Part shown: piece by piece, positions 1 through 6,272 of the stretch | How the letters are laid out: each line of letters begins with the position of its first letter | How positions within the stretch are numbered: the stretch's first letter is position 1 | Made by a program: the position numbers and the translations under genes | Source of the DNA: Candidatus Latescibacterota bacterium | GTDB taxonomy: Bacteria; Latescibacterota; UBA2968; UBA8231 | Length of the DNA: 6,524 bases | NCBI GenBank assembly: GCA_022827165.1 | Contig: JAJDTN010000438.1 | Coordinates: forward strand, 1-6,524 | Reading direction: 5' to 3' | Notes under the pieces: model-generated | The model's input: only the letters and a program-made list of their open reading frames with translations | What the model was told of the DNA's origin: nothing | Databases searched by the model: none

Positions 1-253
1 CGTGCTCATGCTCCTCCTTCTCTACGAGTCCGTAGGTGTGTGCGATGTGCAGAAGCCGCTCGGCGACAACACGTCGTGACCGGGGCTCGAAGAGCAGGTG
101 TTCGGCCAAGTCGCGCGCGTCCGTCCCGCCGGTCTCCCGCACCCGGAGGAGGACGGGCATGAGCTCGGGCCGCTTCCTGGTCTTGGCGACCTTACCGAGG
201 ACGTGCCAGCACCTGACCGGCACGGAACGTTCCAGAATGATGTCATTGTTCAT
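1..253 (-). CDS. Partial small winged helix-turn-helix protein, coupled to the helicase gene
   Basis: This gene is cut by the left edge; only its first 84 codons are visible. The start is the ATG at 253-251, chosen because an AGGAGG lies 5 nt upstream (259-264) and because the frame stays open to the window edge. An ATG at 246 in another frame has poor spacing and soon meets a stop. Residues 1-35 are basic (GKVAKTRKR). Residues 40-84 read as a helix (DARDLAEHLLF), a turn (EPRSR), a second helix (RVVAERLLHIAHTYG) and the start of a wing (LVEKEEHE), the usual pattern of a winged helix. It overlaps the helicase stop by 11 bp (ATGAACAATGA), so translational coupling is expected. A DNA-binding or adaptor role for the helicase is inferred. 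A C-terminal effector domain outside the window cannot be excluded. I do not recognise the family. Confidence 0.8.
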   Translation of the reverse strand, partial: MNNDIILERSVPVRCWHVLGKVAKTRKRPELMPVLLRVRETGGTDARDLAEHLLFEPRSRRVVAERLLHIAHTYGLVEKEEHEH

Positions 254-2873
254 TGTTTCCTCCTGTCGATGTGCCCCACGGCTCACTGTTGGCCAGCTTC
301 TCCAGCAAGGTTCCCCGGGCGCGAAGCATCCTCTTCCGGTCACCGATGACGACGCGCTGGTAACGCGCTCTGGTCAGGGCGACGTTCAGGCGGTTCGGGC
401 TCTCCAGGAAGCTCGTCGCGTGGGGCCGGGTGAAGCTGATCAGCACGATGTCGGCCTCGTGCCCCTGGAAGCGGTCGACCGTGCAAAGCTCGATGCGGAG
501 GTAGGGCCGATCCTTGTGACCCCGTGCGAAGTGGCGCATGGCGCGGTGCTGCCCGGTCCACTTCCGGAGATGATCCCGAACCTCGCGCTCCTGCCCCCGG
601 TAGAAGGTCAGGACGGCCGCCTCCCACGGGTGGCCGTCCGGCTTCGGGCTCACGTGCGCCCACTCGTCGAAGTGGCACAGCTCCTCCACAACCGATTGGG
701 CTTCGTCCTTGTTGCAGTTGAAGCGACGGTCGAAATGGCCACGAACGCCGCGCCAGACGGCACGGTAGGCGTAGCGGGGGTAGGTCCACGCGCGCTCGTC
801 CTCCATGGATGCCGGGGTTCGGAGCGCCTCTCGGTCGTAGACGTGTTCATGGGAAAACTCTGCGATCTCGAGATGCATGCGGTGCTGGGTACTCAGAAGA
901 ACGCGCCGGGGACCGAGTACGCATGGTGGAAGACCGTCCGAAAGGGCCGACCCGACTCTCTGGAGCGGATTGCGCTCGAAACCGTCACGCAACGATTCGA
1001 GAACGGACGGGAGGGCGACGCGGCGGACGCGATCAATCTGTTTCCGGACATCTTCCGTCCCTGCGACCGGGAGTAGTTCCTCCAGGTCCTGGCGTAGGAG
1101 CTCCGCGGTGGTCCGCCGGTTGCCGATCGAATTGTCCGGTTCCTCTGCGAAACGCTGCTCGTACAAGCTCGCGAGGCGCCAACCTACTTCCAACGCCCAC
1201 TCCGGCGGCTCTTCGCGGTCCCGTCCGGCAAGGCGAATCCGCCGATGAACGACAGGCAGCGCGTTCTCCGGGCAACGCACCGTCGCCTGATCGAGCGGCA
1301 GCTCATCCGCCCTTCGCTCCAGCGCGGTGGCTGTACCGATCACGAGGTCCGCGTCCGAGAGTGCGTGGTCATCGTGGTTCGCGTCGGCGAGCTCTACGCC
1401 CCGGGCAGCGCACTGCTCGCGGTACGCTTGGCGAGTTGGTTCGTCCTCCGCTACGACGACGGCGGTGCGCCGTCTCCGGCGGTCGCGATGCCCGGCCATG
1501 AAGGCGTCGATGCAGGCGTTCCGGACCGCCACATCCGGAAGGCACGCCTCGATGTTCACTGCCATCTCCTCATCATCGACGTACGGAGAGAGCTGCTTCG
1601 GGTCGCCGACGATGACCCACCGCTTGGCCAGCAACGCGGGGACCAGGAACTCCTGGAACGGCGTCTTGGAGGCTTCATCGACGATGAGCACGTCGAAGTC
1701 GGGGCTGGCGTGCCCGCCCGACTTATCCCGGTGCTCCTTGAGGTCCGGATGCTGGAGGATTCCGATGGTGGTCCCGCACACGAGGTTGGCGGCATCCAGA
1801 ACCAGGCGCTCGATGGCCGAGGCCGAGGGGCCGGCCGAGGGGCCCGGACCCAGCGCTTCCAGCAGGGCGTCCTGCGACGGCGTGCGAGACCGGCACCCCT
1901 TGAGCTCCCGGAGCAGGCGCTCCCTTTCGGTGGGGACGAAGCACTCGAACTGCCACGGACGCGCCTTCTCGGAGACGTTCCGCCGGTCGCCGATGCGGAC
2001 CGGGATCACAAGGTCGCGGTGTGGGTTGGACTCATCCATCAGGCGCTCCAGCACGTTGTCGACCGCGACATGCGTCGATGCCGAGAGAACCACCCGCTTC
2101 CCGCGCTTGGCGAGTTGGAGCACCAGCTCGCAGATCGCCGTGGTCTTTCCGGAGCCTGGCGGTCCTTCGAGAAATGCGAAGTCCGGCGTCCCGAGGGCCT
2201 GCTCCACGAACTGACGTTGCTCGCCCGTTCCGTCCCGACTCTGGTCCGTCAGCACCATCCAGTCCGTGGCCTCAGGAGACTCCGGAACGACACGCGGCCA
2301 TGTGGCATGGTCGATATGCTCGAAGAGTCGCAACAACGGCAGATGAGACGATGAAGGGGAGTTCTGAAGCGCCTGCAGCGCGCGGATCTGGCAGTCGATC
2401 TGCCAGGTGTTGGGCTGGAGCAGGAGCTCGGGCAAGTCCGGAACTCGCTCAAGCAGCAGTTGGTTGGTATTGGGGTCTCGGTCCTTCACCTCGATCTTGC
2501 GCTGCGGACCGAAGTCGAGCCGGTCGCCAGGACGCCCACCCGCCCCCCGGCGTTCGGCCAAGGGCTCGGTCTCGTAGACTCCCTTCACGTTCTCGTCGAG
2601 AAACTCCCGAAAAGTGGCCTCCGGCTCATTGGGCCGATCCGGCGGCTCGGTCAGCTGAACCCATGCTCCACCAGCCTCTGCCCGCCCGGCGCCGGCGCCG
2701 TTGGCCGGCGGTTCACCAGGAGACCAGGCGAGCCGCTTCACGGCATCGTCGCTCTTCAGGTAGTCTCCTGTCCGCTTGAGGAATTCGTAGAACATCCTAA
2801 GCTCGCCGACCGCTCGACGCCTGAGGTCATCGGGGCTGTTGACGTCCAGATTCCAGTAGTGCAGGTGCGCCAT
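243..2873 (-). CDS. UPF1/Dna2-like superfamily 1 DNA/RNA helicase (AAA_11/AAA_12)
   Basis: The predicted 876-residue cytoplasmic protein is an ATP-driven helicase or translocase. Seen in the sequence: Walker A GPPGSGKTT (237-245, Lys243), a motif Ia-like segment STHVAVDNVLERL (266-278), Walker B VDEAS (398-402), motif III GDPKQLSP (423-430), STQHRMH (661-667), motif V VDRFQGHEADIV (799-810) and motif VI LNVALTRAR (829-837). The catalytic set is complete and there is no frameshift. Residues 1-225 are an N-terminal region with a low-complexity Gly/Ala/Pro stretch (51-70). About 230 residues separate motif III from QHR. No PLD HKD motif, Cas4-type cysteine cluster or other nuclease motif is evident, so cleavage would need a partner. 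The start at 2873 follows an AGGAGG only 3 nt away (2877-2882), and the sequence upstream of it has no protein-like character. Helicases of this group occur both in conflict systems and in nucleic-acid metabolism; the specific role is unknown. Confidence 0.92.
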   Translation of the reverse strand: MAHLHYWNLDVNSPDDLRRRAVGELRMFYEFLKRTGDYLKSDDAVKRLAWSPGEPPANGAGAGRAEAGGAWVQLTEPPDRPNEPEATFREFLDENVKGVYETEPLAERRGAGGRPGDRLDFGPQRKIEVKDRDPNTNQLLLERVPDLPELLLQPNTWQIDCQIRALQALQNSPSSSHLPLLRLFEHIDHATWPRVVPESPEATDWMVLTDQSRDGTGEQRQFVEQALGTPDFAFLEGPPGSGKTTAICELVLQLAKRGKRVVLSASTHVAVDNVLERLMDESNPHRDLVIPVRIGDRRNVSEKARPWQFECFVPTERERLLRELKGCRSRTPSQDALLEALGPGPSAGPSASAIERLVLDAANLVCGTTIGILQHPDLKEHRDKSGGHASPDFDVLIVDEASKTPFQEFLVPALLAKRWVIVGDPKQLSPYVDDEEMAVNIEACLPDVAVRNACIDAFMAGHRDRRRRRTAVVVAEDEPTRQAYREQCAARGVELADANHDDHALSDADLVIGTATALERRADELPLDQATVRCPENALPVVHRRIRLAGRDREEPPEWALEVGWRLASLYEQRFAEEPDNSIGNRRTTAELLRQDLEELLPVAGTEDVRKQIDRVRRVALPSVLESLRDGFERNPLQRVGSALSDGLPPCVLGPRRVLLSTQHRMHLEIAEFSHEHVYDREALRTPASMEDERAWTYPRYAYRAVWRGVRGHFDRRFNCNKDEAQSVVEELCHFDEWAHVSPKPDGHPWEAAVLTFYRGQEREVRDHLRKWTGQHRAMRHFARGHKDRPYLRIELCTVDRFQGHEADIVLISFTRPHATSFLESPNRLNVALTRARYQRVVIGDRKRMLRARGTLLEKLANSEPWGTSTGGNNEQ
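259..264 (-). promoter_or_regulatory. Ribosome binding site deciding the start of the winged-helix gene
   Basis: On the minus strand this reads AGGAGG, followed by AAACA and then ATG, a near-ideal Shine-Dalgarno spacing of 5 nt. It lies inside the last codons of the helicase gene, so ribosomes finishing the helicase stop right beside it. It favours the start at 253 over the ATG at 246. Confidence 0.8.
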
Positions 2874-2876
2874 CTT

Positions 2877-2882
2877 CCTCCT
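2877..2882 (-). promoter_or_regulatory. Likely ribosome binding site of the helicase gene
   Basis: Minus strand AGGAGG followed by AAG and the ATG. The 3-nt spacing is tighter than usual, but the sequence match is perfect and no better start is seen nearby. It supports beginning the helicase at 2873 rather than using the longer open frame that continues into the divergent gene. Confidence 0.6.
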
Positions 2883-2966
2883 GGTCCTTTCTGCTTGTCG
2901 CGGGTTGCCTGAGCCGCCCAATGGCGGCACGGCCAAAAGACAAGCGAGACCCGTGCCAGTGACCTC

Positions 2967-2985
2967 GGCGGGAGGAGCTCCCGCC
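2967..2985. repeat. Perfect 8-bp inverted repeat with a 3-nt loop
   Basis: GGCGGGAG (2967-2974) and CTCCCGCC (2978-2985) pair perfectly around GAG. No T-run follows directly on either strand, so it is a poor intrinsic terminator. It lies about 95 bp upstream of the helicase ATG, in the likely promoter or leader region, where it could be an operator or leader hairpin. Its function is inferred only from position. Confidence 0.5.
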
Positions 2986-3025
2986 TGACTACGGCTTCTT
3001 TGACGGCTGAACGGGCACCCTGTTC

Positions 3026-3061
3026 CGGGCAAATCAACCCGCCTCCGGGTTTTTCTGCCCG
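3026..3061. repeat. Long imperfect hairpin with an internal T-run
   Basis: CGGGCA (3026-3031) pairs with TGCCCG (3056-3061), and inside it AACCCG (3036-3041) pairs with CGGGTT (3046-3051) around CCTC. Together 13 of 16 arm positions match. The inner stem is followed on the plus strand by a T-run (3050-3054), which resembles a short rho-independent terminator, but no plus-strand gene lies upstream for it to serve. A second CGGGCA at 3012-3017 could pair with the same TGCCCG, giving an alternative fold. It may be an operator, a leader element or the remnant of a mobile or RNA element. Confidence 0.45.
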
Positions 3062-3095
3062 AATCTTCTGGGTTCGGGGCGACCCCTCGGCCTGA

Positions 3096-3114
3096 TCCGG
3101 CGGCCTGAGCCGGA
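3096..3114. repeat. Short GC-rich inverted repeat
   Basis: TCCGGC (3096-3101) and GCCGGA (3109-3114) pair around a 7-nt loop. A stem this short in GC-rich DNA could arise by chance; it is listed because it belongs to a run of dyads in the same spacer. Confidence 0.3.
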
Positions 3115-3173
3115 AGGGCTTGGCCCTCAATCGGTATCCGTTGATCTTGGCCCCCATCGAGACCGACGGGCAC

Positions 3174-3198
3174 CTCTGGTTGGCGCCAGCGACCAGAG
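3174..3198. repeat. Inverted repeat enclosing a palindrome
   Basis: CTCTGGT (3174-3180) and ACCAGAG (3192-3198) are perfect 7-bp arms. The loop between them contains the perfect palindrome TGGCGCCA (3181-3188). It lies 66-90 bp before the DUF3311 start, within reach of a promoter for the operon, so a regulator-binding dyad is possible. No known operator consensus is recognised. Confidence 0.4.
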
Positions 3199-3223
3199 TG
3201 AGCGACCTTCGATGAAGTGACTT

Positions 3224-3246
3224 CCGGCGGATTCTGCACCCGCCGG
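3224..3246. repeat. 7-bp inverted repeat just upstream of the operon's first ribosome binding site
   Basis: CCGGCGG (3224-3230) and CCGCCGG (3240-3246) pair around a 9-nt loop. The hairpin ends 6 nt before the GGAG that serves the DUF3311 gene. If transcribed it would form a stable leader hairpin next to the translation start. No T-run follows, so it is not a terminator. Confidence 0.4.
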
Positions 3247-3263
3247 CGAACCGGAGAGACTGC

Positions 3264-3491
3264 ATGCCTGGACTTACCCGTTCCCGTAACGCCGTCTACA
3301 TCCTCCTGGGGATCCTCTACCTCCTCCACAACGACCTGTGGCTGTGGAACGACGGCCGCCTGGTGGCCGGCCTGCCGGCGGGGCTGGTCTACCACGTCGG
3401 CTTCTGCGCCGCCGCCTCGGGGGTGCTCTACCTGCTGGTGACCCGCGCCTGGCCGGCGCACCTGGACGAGCAGGGGGAGGAGCGGCCATGA
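3264..3491 (+). CDS. DUF3311 small membrane protein, partner of the SSS symporter
   Basis: This 75-residue protein has two hydrophobic segments (about 10-27 and 41-61) joined by a short loop with GRLVAGLPAG, and a charged C-terminal tail (HLDEQGEERP). Size, two-helix layout and the GLP-then-aromatic pattern before the second helix fit DUF3311. Proteins of that family are usually encoded directly before sodium:solute symporters and are thought to be an accessory subunit; a biochemical role is not established to my knowledge. The ATG follows GGAG (3253-3256) with a 7-nt spacer. The stop overlaps the symporter start in ATGA, which indicates coupled translation and a fixed stoichiometry. It is the first gene of the apparent operon. 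The family assignment rests on length, topology and context. Confidence 0.8.
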   Translation: MPGLTRSRNAVYILLGILYLLHNDLWLWNDGRLVAGLPAGLVYHVGFCAAASGVLYLLVTRAWPAHLDEQGEERP

Positions 3492-4948
3492 CTCTCGCCG
3501 TCATCGCCGTCTACCTCGGGCTGGTGATCCTCGTCGGCTCCCTGAGCCACCGGCTCTTCCGGGGCACGGGCGAGGACTACTTCGTGGCCAGCCGCTCCAT
3601 CGGCCCCTTCCTGCTGCTCATGTCCCTCTTCGGGACCAACATGACGGCCTTCGCCATCCTCGGGGCCTCGGGCGAGGCTTACCACGAGGGCATCGGCGTC
3701 TTCGCCCTCATGGCCTCCGCCTCGGCCCTGGTCATCCCGTGCGTGTTCTTCTTCGTCGGCACGCGGGTGTGGGCCCTCGGCAAGCGCCACGGCTTCCTGA
3801 CGCAGGCCCAGTTCTTCCGCCAGCGCTGGCAGTCGGACGGGCTCGGGCTGCTGCTCTTCGTCGTGCTGGTGGCCCTGCTGGTGCCCTACCTGCTGATCGG
3901 CATCATGGCCGGCGGCCTGACCCTGCAGCAGATCACCGGCGGCCAGGTGCCGGAGTGGGCCGGCGGCCTGCTGGTCTGCGCCGTGGTCATGACCTACGTC
4001 TGCTACGGCGGCCTCCGCGGCACCGCCTGGGCCAACGCCTTCCAGACCCTGGTCTTCACCATCCTCGGCGGGGTCGCGTTCTACGTCATCATCAGCCGCC
4101 TGGGCGGCCTGCAGGCGGTGATGACCGCCCTCGGCGAGTCCCATCCCGACCTGCTGGTGCGGGGCGACCACATCAAGCCCCTGAAGCTGCTCACCTACAC
4201 CTGCATCCCCCTGTCGGTGGGCATGTTCCCGCACATGTTCATGCACTGGCTCACGGCGCGCAGCGCCGGCACCTTCCGCACGCCCCTGGTCCTCTACCCG
4301 CTGTGCATCGCCGCCGTGTGGGTGCCCAGCGTCCTCCTCGGCGTCTCGGGGCGCCTCGACTTCCCCGATCTGCAGGGGCCGGCGGCCAACTCGATCCTGG
4401 TGCGCCTCATCGACCTCCACGCCCCGGAGGTGATGGCCGGCCTGCTGGCGGCCGGGGTCTTCGCCGCGGTCATGTCCTCCCTCGACTCCCAGTCCCTGTC
4501 GGTGGGCACCATGTTCACCCAGGACATCGTCCGCCACTACGGCTTCCACAACCGCATGTCCGAGGGCCAGCAGGTGCTCTACGGCCGCCTCTTCGTGGCC
4601 CTCGTCCTGGTCGTCGCCTACGTCATCGCCCAGGTCTCGAACCGCTCGATCTTCCAGCTCGGGGTCTGGTCGTTCACCGGCTTCGCCTCCCTCTTCCCGG
4701 TGGTGGCGGCCGCCGTGTTCTGGCGCCGCAGCACCGCCTGGGGGGCCTTCGCCTCCATCGCCAGCGTCATCGTCCTGTGGACCTGGTTCTTCAGCCGCGG
4801 CTGGCAGAGCTCCGACCATGCCCTGGCCGGCGGCGTCATGCCCGTGGCCGTGATCCTCGCCGTCTCGACGGCCGCCATGATCCTCGTGTCGCTGGCCACG
4901 CGGCCTCCGGACCGGGCCGTCGTCGACCGCTTCTTCCCCCGGGACTGA
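3488..4948 (+). CDS. Sodium:solute symporter (SSS family)
   Basis: The 486-residue inner-membrane protein should carry a solute into the cell with Na+. About 13 hydrophobic segments can be traced, close to PutP-type members. Family hallmarks are an early helix with an unwound LFGTNMTAF stretch (47-55), YGGLRGTAWANAFQ (173-186), a pattern typical of SSS proteins, and AAVMSSLDSQSLSVGT (326-341). In the last, Ser330/Ser331 match the Ser/Thr pair that binds sodium at the Na2 site in PutP and vSGLT. By eye, Asn51 lines up with PutP Asp55, so that Na+ ligand may differ. The start is the ATG inside the ATGA overlap with the DUF3311 gene; an upstream in-frame start would read through that gene and is rejected. 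Pairing with DUF3311 recalls monocarboxylate carriers of the MctP type, but the substrate is not known. Confidence 0.92.
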   Translation: MTLAVIAVYLGLVILVGSLSHRLFRGTGEDYFVASRSIGPFLLLMSLFGTNMTAFAILGASGEAYHEGIGVFALMASASALVIPCVFFFVGTRVWALGKRHGFLTQAQFFRQRWQSDGLGLLLFVVLVALLVPYLLIGIMAGGLTLQQITGGQVPEWAGGLLVCAVVMTYVCYGGLRGTAWANAFQTLVFTILGGVAFYVIISRLGGLQAVMTALGESHPDLLVRGDHIKPLKLLTYTCIPLSVGMFPHMFMHWLTARSAGTFRTPLVLYPLCIAAVWVPSVLLGVSGRLDFPDLQGPAANSILVRLIDLHAPEVMAGLLAAGVFAAVMSSLDSQSLSVGTMFTQDIVRHYGFHNRMSEGQQVLYGRLFVALVLVVAYVIAQVSNRSIFQLGVWSFTGFASLFPVVAAAVFWRRSTAWGAFASIASVIVLWTWFFSRGWQSSDHALAGGVMPVAVILAVSTAAMILVSLATRPPDRAVVDRFFPRD

Positions 4949-4954
4949 GCCGCC

Positions 4955-6247
4955 GTGAGGGTGGCCTGCATCGCCGCCGGCGCCGGCGGCATGTACTGCG
5001 GCAGCTGCATCCACGACAACACCCTGGCCGCGGCCCTGATGGGCCTCGGCGTCGACGCCACCCTGGTGCCGGCGTACACCCCCCTGCGCACCGACGAGGA
5101 GAGCGTCGGCCTGGAGCGCGTGTTCTACGGCGGCATCAACGTCTACCTGGAGCAGAAGTCCGCCCTCGTTCGGCGCCTGCCCTCCTGGGCGACGCGGCCC
5201 CTCGACCGCCCGGGTCTGCTGCGCTGGGTCGCCGGCCGCTTCGGCGCCGCCACCGAGGCGCGGGACCTGGGGGCCCTCACCCTCTCGGTGCTGCGCGGCG
5301 AGGACGGGTTCCAGCGCCGCCGGCTGGAGGAGCTGGTCCACTGGCTGGAGCGCGACCTGCGCCCGGACCTGGTGCAGCTGCCCAACACCATGTTCGCCGG
5401 GCTGGCGGGGCCCCTGAAGCGGCGTCTCGGAGGGCCGGTCCTGTGCGCCGTGCAGGGGGAGGAGATCTTCCTCGACCGGCTGGTGGAGCCCTACCGCGCG
5501 CAGGCCCGCGAGGAGTTGCGGATACGCGCCGCCGACGTGGACGGGTTCGTGTCGCCGTGCGCGGCGTACGCCGACTACATGGCCGGCTACCTGGACGTGC
5601 CCCGGGAGCGCTTCCACGTGGTGCCCCTGGGGCTGCGGCTGGAGGGGCACGGCCCACCCCCGGACGAGGCGCGCGGCCCGGGACCGTTCCGCATCGGCTT
5701 CCTGGCCCGCATCTGCCCGGAGAAGGGCCTGCACGTGGCCGCCGGGGCCCTGCGCCTGCTGGCGCAACGCCTGGGGCCGGAGGCCGTGCGCCTGGAGGCG
5801 GCGGGCTGGCTGGGCCCTGCGGACGAGGCGTACTACGAGGAGGTGAGGAGCGGGCTCGAGGCCGACGGACTGGCCTTCGAGTACCGCGGCAGCGTGGACC
5901 GGGCCGCCAAGATCGAGTTCCTTCGGAGCCTGCACACGCTCACCGTGCCGGCCCCCTACCACGAGCCCAAGGGCCTGTACGTGCTCGAGGCGCTGGCCAA
6001 CGGCGTCCCCGTGGTGCAGCCCCGGCACGGCGCTTTCCCGGAGCTGGTGGAGGGCACCGGCGGCGGCGTGCTGGTGGAGGCGGCGGAGCCGGAGGCGGTG
6101 GCCGCCGGCCTGCAGACGCTCTGCGAGGACGAGGACCTGCGCCTGCGGCTCGGGCGCCAGGGCCACGCGGCCGTGCACGAGAGCCGCGGCGACGCGGTGA
6201 TGGCGGAGCGGACCCGCGAGGTGTACGAGCGCTTTCTGGCGGGGTGA
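4955..6247 (+). CDS. Family 4 glycosyltransferase (GT-B fold)
   Basis: The 430-residue predicted cytoplasmic or membrane-associated retaining enzyme would move a sugar from a nucleotide donor to an unknown acceptor. The N-terminal Rossmann-like half (1-235) opens with a Gly-rich loop AGAGGMYCGSCIHDN (8-22). The C-terminal half (about 245-430) has the GFLARICPEKG strand and loop (248-258) with Arg252 and Lys257 at the positions that usually contact donor phosphates. It also has an EX7E motif (Glu337 and Glu345 in EPKGLYVLE) and the FPELVEGTGGG segment (361-371). Length is normal for GT4. The start is GTG at 4955, 6 bp after the symporter stop, with no clear Shine-Dalgarno, so reinitiation by ribosomes leaving the symporter is likely. 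The CGSC pair (Cys15, Cys18) in the Gly-rich loop is unusual. Acceptor and donor cannot be assigned. Confidence 0.9.
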   Translation: MRVACIAAGAGGMYCGSCIHDNTLAAALMGLGVDATLVPAYTPLRTDEESVGLERVFYGGINVYLEQKSALVRRLPSWATRPLDRPGLLRWVAGRFGAATEARDLGALTLSVLRGEDGFQRRRLEELVHWLERDLRPDLVQLPNTMFAGLAGPLKRRLGGPVLCAVQGEEIFLDRLVEPYRAQAREELRIRAADVDGFVSPCAAYADYMAGYLDVPRERFHVVPLGLRLEGHGPPPDEARGPGPFRIGFLARICPEKGLHVAAGALRLLAQRLGPEAVRLEAAGWLGPADEAYYEEVRSGLEADGLAFEYRGSVDRAAKIEFLRSLHTLTVPAPYHEPKGLYVLEALANGVPVVQPRHGAFPELVEGTGGGVLVEAAEPEAVAAGLQTLCEDEDLRLRLGRQGHAAVHESRGDAVMAERTREVYERFLAG

Positions 6248-6258
6248 CCCGAAGGAGG

Positions 6259-6264
6259 AGGAGG
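6259..6264 (+). promoter_or_regulatory. Ribosome binding site of the last gene
   Basis: AGGAGG at the end of a repeated GGA run (6254-6265), 8 nt before the ATG at 6273. It marks the start clearly and suggests stronger independent initiation than for the glycosyltransferase, which lacks such a site. Confidence 0.7.
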
Positions 6265-6272
6265 AACGCACC

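Larger units (their letters stand above)
2874..3263. other. Divergent intergenic spacer without a convincing gene
   Basis: The helicase leaves this spacer leftward and the DUF3311-symporter operon leaves it rightward, so promoters for both should lie here. I found no confident -35/-10 pair on either strand. No tRNA or other RNA gene is recognisable. Open frames cross it on the minus strand, but their translations are rich in Arg, Pro and Ser without motif or domain character. The stretch contains several inverted repeats, the clearest of which are listed separately. Base composition is less extreme than in the operon to the right, and this is where codon use changes, so an island boundary may fall here. 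Confidence 0.6.

Noticed and set aside
22..246. Minus-strand frame beginning at the ATG at 246, just after the helicase
   Set aside because: It is Ser/Pro-rich and ends quickly. The frame starting at 253 has the better ribosome binding site spacing and an evident winged-helix pattern.
36..2912. Several plus-strand open frames opposite the helicase
   Set aside because: They lie antisense to a gene with intact SF1 motifs, have no recognisable motifs and lack good ribosome binding sites.
3036..3054. Intrinsic terminator on the plus strand
   Set aside because: The stem is only 6 bp, the T-run is short, and no plus-strand gene lies upstream, so it is recorded as a hairpin only.
2756..3265. Minus-strand frame across the spacer, overlapping the helicase start
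   Set aside because: It overlaps about 118 bp of the helicase in another frame and its start touches the DUF3311 start. The Arg/Ser-rich translation has no domain signs. A multicopy element that happens to be open cannot be fully excluded.
2874..3461. Extension of the helicase upstream by 196 codons
   Set aside because: It would overlap the divergent DUF3311 gene and adds Arg/Gly/Gln-rich sequence without protein character. A perfect AGGAGG precedes the ATG at 2873.
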